64,000 nt of DNA, taken from positions 2,232,001 to 2,296,000 of the forward strand of contig NZ_BTPM01000001.1 in NCBI RefSeq assembly GCF_036245475.1, in the 5' to 3' direction. Under the pieces are notes generated by a model that did not search any database, was not told where the DNA came from, and saw nothing but the letters and a program-made list of their open reading frames with translations. Numbering within the stretch: the first letter of the stretch is position 1; each line of letters starts with the position of its first letter. Below, piece by piece: positions 59,559 to 64,000 of this stretch. Both the position numbers and the translations under genes were made by a program. This stretch comes from Vibrio sp. 10N (GTDB lineage Bacteria; Pseudomonadota; Gammaproteobacteria; Enterobacterales; Vibrionaceae).

Positions 59559-61841
59559 TCAGTGATGAGCTTCAGCTTCTTCTTTCGCTCCAACGTAGTC
59601 GAACACGAGGTCATCATCTTTAAGCGATACGCGTACCGTACCACCGTCAACCAGACTACCAAACAGAAGCTCGTTAGCCAGTGGCTTCTTAAGCTTATCT
59701 TGGATTACGCGGCCCATTGGACGTGCGCCCATGGTCTTATCGTAACCCTTAACTGCAAGCCAATCACGCGCTTCATCAGAAACCTCAAGCGATACACCAC
59801 GCGTATCAAGCTGAGCTTGAAGCTCGACAATGAACTTATCAACCACTTGATGGATAACAACATCATCTAGGCTATTGAACCAGATAATACCGTCAAGGCG
59901 GTTGCGGAACTCCGGCGTGAACACACGCTTGATAGCGCCCATCGCATCCGGCTTGTGATCTTGCTGGATCAGGCCGATCGATTTCTTCTCAGTTTCTGTC
60001 ACACCAGCGTTACTGGTCATGACTAGAATAACATTGCGGAAATCGGCTTTACGACCGTTATTATCCGTCAGTGTACCGTTATCCATCACTTGTAGGAGTA
60101 AGTTAAAGATATCCGGGTGTGCTTTCTCAATTTCATCAAGAAGTACCACTGAATGAGGGTGCTTGATGACCGCATCAGTAAGCAAACCACCTTGGTCATA
60201 ACCAACATAACCTGGAGGGGCACCAATTAGGCGGCTGACAGAGTGACGCTCACCGTATTCAGACATATCAAAACGAAGTAACTCAATACCAAGCAGTTTT
60301 GATAGCTGCACCGTGACTTCCGTCTTACCAACACCGGTAGGACCTGCAAACAAGAAAGAACCTACTGGCTTGTCATCATTACCAAGACCTGCACGAGTCA
60401 TCTTGATGGCTTCAGACAACACATCGATGGCTTGATCTTGACCAAACACCAGCATCTTCATCTTCTCATCAAGGTTCTGAAGAATATCTTTATCAGACGA
60501 TGACACGGATTTCTCTGGAATACGAGCCATCTTCGCTACCATAGCTTCGATATCTGCAACGCTAACCGTCTTCTTACGACGACTTGCAGGTACCAATCGA
60601 CTACGAGCGCCGGCTTCATCAATCACATCGATGGCCTTGTCTGGCAAGTGACGCTCATTGATGTATTTAGCCGAAAGCTCTACCGCAGCACGAAGCGCTT
60701 TGTTGGTATAACGGACTTCGTGATGTTCTTCGTATTTCGGTTTCAAACCCATTAAGATCTTGGTGGTGTCATCAAGTGATGGTTCCACTACGTCGATTTT
60801 CTGGAATCGACGAGACAGCGCACGCTCTTTATCGAAGATGTTGCTGTACTCTTGGTAAGTCGTTGAACCAATGCAGCGAAGCTTACCGCTACTCAGAAGC
60901 GGCTTGATTAAGTTCGCGGCGTCAACTTGACCACCAGATGCAGCACCAGCACCAATAATGGTATGGATTTCATCAATGAAGAGGATTGCATCATCTTCTT
61001 TTTCTAGCTGCTTTAGAATTGCTTTAAAGCGCTTCTCGAAGTCACCACGGTACTTAGTACCTGCCAGCAATGAACCAATATCAAGCGAATAAATCACGCT
61101 ATTACTGATCACGTCCGGCACCTGTCCTTCGACAATTCTCCACGCCAAACCTTCAGCAATCGCAGTTTTACCTACGCCAGCTTCACCCACGAGTAACGGG
61201 TTGTTCTTACGACGACGGCAAAGTACCTGTACGGTGCGTTCGAGTTCTTTGTCTCGACCAATCAATGGGTCGATGTTACCCGCTTTCGCAACTTGGTTTA
61301 GGTTAGTCGCGAAGCTCTCCAGGCGATCTTCACTGTTTGCATCTTCAATGCTTTCACTACTGCCACCCAGTGAGCCGCTCGACGGCTCGTCACCTGAAGG
61401 CCCGGCATTTTTAGTAATGCCGTGAGAGATAAAGTTCACAATATCTAGGCGGCTAATGTCGTTCTTTTTGAGGAGGTAAGCGGCGTGTGATTCTTGTTCG
61501 CTGAAAATCGCAACCAAAACGTTAGCGCCAGTGACTTCACTGCGGCCAGAAGACTGAACATGGAAAACAGCACGCTGAAGTACTCGCTGGAAACTCAGAG
61601 TTGGTTGTGTCTCTCTGGTATCATCAGAGTCAGGGATAAGCGGCGTCGTTTGGTCGATAAAAATATCGAGTTCGTTGCGCAGCGTTTCTAGGTTTGCGTT
61701 ACAAGCAGTAAGGGCCTCTTTAGCCGAGTCATTTTCCAACAAAGCTAAAAGGAGATGCTCTACGGTCATGAATTCATGTCTTTTATCACGGGCACGAGCG
61801 AATGCACCGTTCAGACTCGATTCTAGTTCTTTGTTCAGCAT
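59559..61841 (-). CDS. clpA: ATP-dependent Clp protease ATP-binding subunit ClpA
   Basis: The 760-residue AAA+ unfoldase pairs with ClpP. It has an N domain (residues about 1-140) that docks ClpS. The first ATPase has [16 protein letters not shown] near residue 215, and the second [16 protein letters not shown] near residue 495. [19 protein letters not shown] is the second Walker B, and the C-terminus carries the ClpP-docking region. The start is 41 bases after the clpS stop, so the two form a unit. Confidence 0.98.
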   Translation of the reverse strand: MLNKELESSLNGAFARARDKRHEFMTVEHLLLALLENDSAKEALTACNANLETLRNELDIFIDQTTPLIPDSDDTRETQPTLSFQRVLQRAVFHVQSSGRSEVTGANVLVAIFSEQESHAAYLLKKNDISRLDIVNFISHGITKNAGPSGDEPSSGSLGGSSESIEDANSEDRLESFATNLNQVAKAGNIDPLIGRDKELERTVQVLCRRRKNNPLLVGEAGVGKTAIAEGLAWRIVEGQVPDVISNSVIYSLDIGSLLAGTKYRGDFEKRFKAILKQLEKEDDAILFIDEIHTIIGAGAASGGQVDAANLIKPLLSSGKLRCIGSTTYQEYSNIFDKERALSRRFQKIDVVEPSLDDTTKILMGLKPKYEEHHEVRYTNKALRAAVELSAKYINERHLPDKAIDVIDEAGARSRLVPASRRKKTVSVADIEAMVAKMARIPEKSVSSSDKDILQNLDEKMKMLVFGQDQAIDVLSEAIKMTRAGLGNDDKPVGSFLFAGPTGVGKTEVTVQLSKLLGIELLRFDMSEYGERHSVSRLIGAPPGYVGYDQGGLLTDAVIKHPHSVVLLDEIEKAHPDIFNLLLQVMDNGTLTDNNGRKADFRNVILVMTSNAGVTETEKKSIGLIQQDHKPDAMGAIKRVFTPEFRNRLDGIIWFNSLDDVVIHQVVDKFIVELQAQLDTRGVSLEVSDEARDWLAVKGYDKTMGARPMGRVIQDKLKKPLANELLFGSLVDGGTVRVSLKDDDLVFDYVGAKEEAEAHH

Positions 61842-61882
61842 AAGTACCTCCTAGGGAATGGCAAACGCCATTCAAGCGAAAA

Positions 61883-62203
61883 TTAGGCTTTTTCCATGGT
61901 ACACAATAGTGGGTGTTCATTTTCCCTTGAATACATGGTCACTTGAGCAACTTTCGTTTCAGCAACTTCAGCGGTAAACGTACCACATACGGCTTTGCCT
62001 TCGTAGTGTACAGCCAGCATCACCTGCGTTGCTTTATCTTCGTTGAGTGAAAAAAAGCGTTCCAAGATTTCTACAACAAAGTCCATCGGAGTGTAGTCGT
62101 CGTTATTGAGAATAACGTTATACAGCGCCGGTGGCTCAACCTTAGTTTTTTCTTTCTCCAATAAATCTGAGTCTGGAGTCACCCATTCAAAATTTTTACT
62201 CAT
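61883..62203 (-). CDS. clpS: Clp protease adaptor ClpS
   Basis: The 106-residue adaptor recognises N-terminal Leu, Phe, Trp or Tyr and delivers substrates to ClpA. The binding pocket is visible as [20 protein letters not shown] and [14 protein letters not shown] at 62203 ([13 protein letters not shown]) is chosen over the TTG two codons earlier. The ribosome site is weak. Together with aat and bpt this completes the recognition arm of the N-degron pathway. Confidence 0.97.
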   Translation of the reverse strand: MSKNFEWVTPDSDLLEKEKTKVEPPALYNVILNNDDYTPMDFVVEILERFFSLNEDKATQVMLAVHYEGKAVCGTFTAEVAETKVAQVTMYSRENEHPLLCTMEKA

Positions 62204-62788
62204 GGCCAAATGTTTGAGAGTTTTCTTTAAAATTCATAACATTGTGTCAGTAACTGGAGTTATAGCAAACGCCAATGTGCTCTCAGTGTCTGTCACTCGA
62301 AAAACATCTCTTATAAAGAGACTAATGCACCAATTGTATCGCTGCAAACAAAACAATGCTATTAGAGTGTGTCACATATGAGCCACGTTGAAAAAAGTTA
62401 TTCCTCCTTTTGTCTAGCATACATTAAGAGCATGTAAACAAAAGCTTTCTATTGCACATTTGTTAAAACCAAAGCGCATATGTATAGAATATGTAGTTAT
62501 TTATGCCTATTTCCTATTGACTACGCTCAATGTTTGACTAGAGTGGTTAACTAGTGACTAAAATTTAACAAGTTATGAATCACTATGCCCCAAACCATCG
62601 GAAAATTCTCACAGCAAAAGGGCTCCAATTGAGCATAACGCGCCATCGTGACGCCTGTTGTAAGAGAACTGCCCTGTGGTTAGGTACGAAGATTCAAAAC
62701 AGATAGTCTCATTGAAGTACGTAGATTTACCGTCGGTCAGTATCTTCTACCACAACTTCAGTTACAAAATGCATGAGGGATGTATAGC
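62204..62788. other. Divergent promoter region of clpS-clpA and cspD
   Basis: About 585 bases without a supported gene. It holds the promoters of the two divergent units, and part may be a structured cspD leader. No strong repeat or terminator was found. Confidence 0.5.
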
Positions 62789-63010
62789 ATGGCGATAGGT
62801 ACAGTAAAATGGTTTAACAATGCCAAAGGATTTGGCTTTATTTGTCCAGAAGGTGAAGACGGCGATATTTTCGCTCACTATTCGACAATCAAAATGGATG
62901 GCTACCGCACGTTGAAGGCCGGCCAACAAGTGAACTATGAAGTAGAAGAAGGTCCAAAGGGCTATCACGCCAGCGTAGTCACACCGGTAGAAGGTGATCT
63001 AGCGAAGTAG
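62789..63010 (+). CDS. cspD: Cold-shock-like protein CspD
   Basis: The 73-residue cold-shock domain binds single-stranded nucleic acid through KWFNNAKGFGFICPEGEDGD (RNP1-like) and DIFAHYSTIKMDG (RNP2-like). The His in place of Phe at FAHYS and the position opposite clpS identify CspD, the stationary-phase, replication-inhibiting member, rather than CspA. ATG at 62789 behind GAGGGATG is chosen over an ATG three codons earlier. Confidence 0.94.
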   Translation: MAIGTVKWFNNAKGFGFICPEGEDGDIFAHYSTIKMDGYRTLKAGQQVNYEVEEGPKGYHASVVTPVEGDLAK

Positions 63011-63062
63011 TTGTCATTTACTAATCAATACGAATTACCCGAACATACTGACCGTAAGACAT

Positions 63063-63091
63063 AAAAAAACCACCCGAAGGTGGTTTTTTTA
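63063..63091 (+). terminator. Terminator of cspD
   Basis: Perfect 12-bp arms (aaaaaaaccacc / ggtggttttttt) around cgaa. Confidence 0.95.
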
Positions 63092-63218
63092 TGCATCAGA
63101 ACCACCAAAAAAGCCAATATATTCAGACATTTAAATACAGTTAAAAACAAAGCCCAAAAACAACGTCCACATAATGACCACGCCATCTAAACTAAATCAT
63201 AAAAGTGATAAGTGAACT

Positions 63219-63743
63219 CGCCGCCCTACTGGTGACGAACTCGAAGCGCTCACGCAAGGATAGATTGAGCGCCAAAACGCCAGAGCCAATGGGCAAGCTC
63301 GCATCCCATTTGTCGATATCCTTGAGTTTAGCATTTTGACTTGCATGAGGATTGGTGAGGTTTGCTCTCTGCGTTGGGAAGATATCAACGAAGAACATAA
63401 AACTGTGGTGGTGCGTGACCGTAAAGACCCACGCAAGAAACAGGGGAATCACATGATTGTTCCTTTGTTGGCTGAGTCGTTTGATATTGCTATGCGCCAA
63501 CCAAAAGAGAGTGAATTGATTTTTCCTTTTAACTCTCGAAGTGTGACAGCAGGTTTTCAGCGAGTTAGGAATAAGCTAGGGATTGAAGATTTACGTTATC
63601 ATGATTTACGTCGTGAGGGGGCTAGTCGTTTGTTTGAGAAAGGCTACTCAATAGAGGAAGTTGCTCAAGTGACAGGGCACCGTAACCTAAACATATTGTG
63701 GCAGGTATATACACAACTATTCCCCCACAAGCTTCATCGATAA
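63219..63743 (+). pseudogene. Truncated tyrosine recombinase (integrase) remnant
   Basis: One frame from 63219 reads RRPTGDELEALTQG, an in-frame TAG (63261-63263), IERQNARANGQARIPFVDIL and on into the catalytic domain to 63743. The catalytic set is visible: Arg in MRIGEV, Lys in DRKDPRKKQG, HDLRREG, TGHRN and a Tyr in QVYTQLF. The N-terminal arm and core-binding domains are absent, and there is no ribosome site for the internal ATG at 63336. It is thus a decayed integrase, the trace of a former mobile element next to cspD. Read-through or independent expression of the C-terminal part is possible but unlikely. Confidence 0.85.
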
Positions 63744-63871
63744 TTATTGCAATTTCAACATCGATAGGTTTTAGCGTGTGAACTATTGATCACAGACTAG
63801 CGCCAAAGCAATGAAAGAGGATGCAAACCTCTGTATTATTACCGTATTTATTGCAACAAGCAGACTATAAA

Positions 63872-64000
63872 ATGAAAAGTAGCAAATCAGATCATGACGA
63901 TGATTTCTTTAACGTACACCTCCCTGAGCCAAACGACAGCGATGTTAGAAAAGCCGTCAACGAATATACGGAGGCTATCAATACTGCCTTTCATAGATAT
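63872..64000 (+). CDS. 5' end of an unidentified gene, cut by the window edge
   Basis: An open frame of 43 codons starts at ATG 63872 (MKSSKSDHDDDFFNVHLPEP) and runs off the window. It is hydrophilic and acidic with no signal peptide. The ribosome site is weak. It lies 128 bases after the integrase remnant and is probably part of the same accessory region. I do not recognise it. Confidence 0.4.
   Translation, partial: MKSSKSDHDDDFFNVHLPEPNDSDVRKAVNEYTEAINTAFHRY

Noticed and set aside
62790..63010. A CRISPR array, rRNA, or intact insertion sequence in the window
   Set aside because: No spaced direct repeats, no rRNA-like conserved stretches and no transposase were found. The only mobile-element trace is the broken recombinase at the right edge.
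63336..63743. Functional short integrase starting at the internal ATG
   Set aside because: The frame continues upstream with integrase-like sequence interrupted by TAG, and there is no ribosome site at the ATG, so a decayed gene is more likely.

Overview
The window is chromosomal DNA of a gammaproteobacterium, almost certainly a Vibrio or close relative, probably from the larger chromosome. The support is gene content and order: pflB/pflA flanking a chemoreceptor gene, yeaG-yeaH-ycgB, an imuA-imuB-dnaE2 cassette, a complete his operon with a leader, an NhaC-type transporter behind a lysine riboswitch, an H-NS gene, gsk, mnmA-hflD-purB, and aat-bpt-infA / clpA-clpS / cspD. Most of the window is dense core genome with hairpin terminators between units.

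Layout. 1-5.4 kb: 3' end of pflB, an LpxR-type outer-membrane protein, a chemoreceptor, pflA and yfbU. 5.7-10.5 kb: the yeaG-yeaH-ycgB stress operon. 10.6-14.7 kb: a small membrane-anchored protein, sohB, yciK, glpT and the scar of a deleted glpQ. 14.9-25.7 kb: the LexA-controlled imuA-imuB-dnaE2 mutagenesis operon, cheV and mlc, bracketed by two paralogous patatin-like phospholipases. 25.8-29.4 kb: an outer-membrane barrel protein, an NSS-family amino-acid transporter with its tiny partner subunit, and a lipoprotein. 29.5-36.95 kb: hisG-D-C-B-H-A-F-I, reading leftward, with leader peptide and attenuator. 37.1-41.3 kb: lysine-riboswitch-controlled transporter, vicH/hns and gsk. 41.6-44.9 kb: mnmA, hflD and purB with a PurR box. 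45.0-51.2 kb: an eight-gene leftward operon built around cyclopropane-fatty-acid synthase. 51.4-57.5 kb: htpX, a 55-codon gene, topA, yciN and aroA. 57.7-63.0 kb: aat, bpt, infA, clpA, clpS and cspD, an almost complete N-degron protein-degradation module. 63.2-64.0 kb: a broken tyrosine recombinase and the start of an unidentified gene, which looks like the edge of an accessory region.

How the genes work together. Anaerobic pyruvate cleavage (PflB activated by PflA), histidine synthesis, purine synthesis and salvage (PurB, Gsk), sugar-transport control (Mlc), glycerol-3-phosphate uptake (GlpT) and SOS mutagenesis (ImuA/ImuB/DnaE2) are recognisable as units. The least understood unit is the CFA-DUF1365-FAD oxidase-SDR-NTF2-DUF2878-chalcone-isomerase-like-DUF3833 operon. 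It looks like a lipid-modification pathway, possibly stress or light inducible. No new defence or mobile system is fully contained here. The most informative oddities are the glpQ deletion scar, the riboswitch that reassigns an 'antiporter' to lysine transport, several very short genes, and the recombinase remnant at the right edge.
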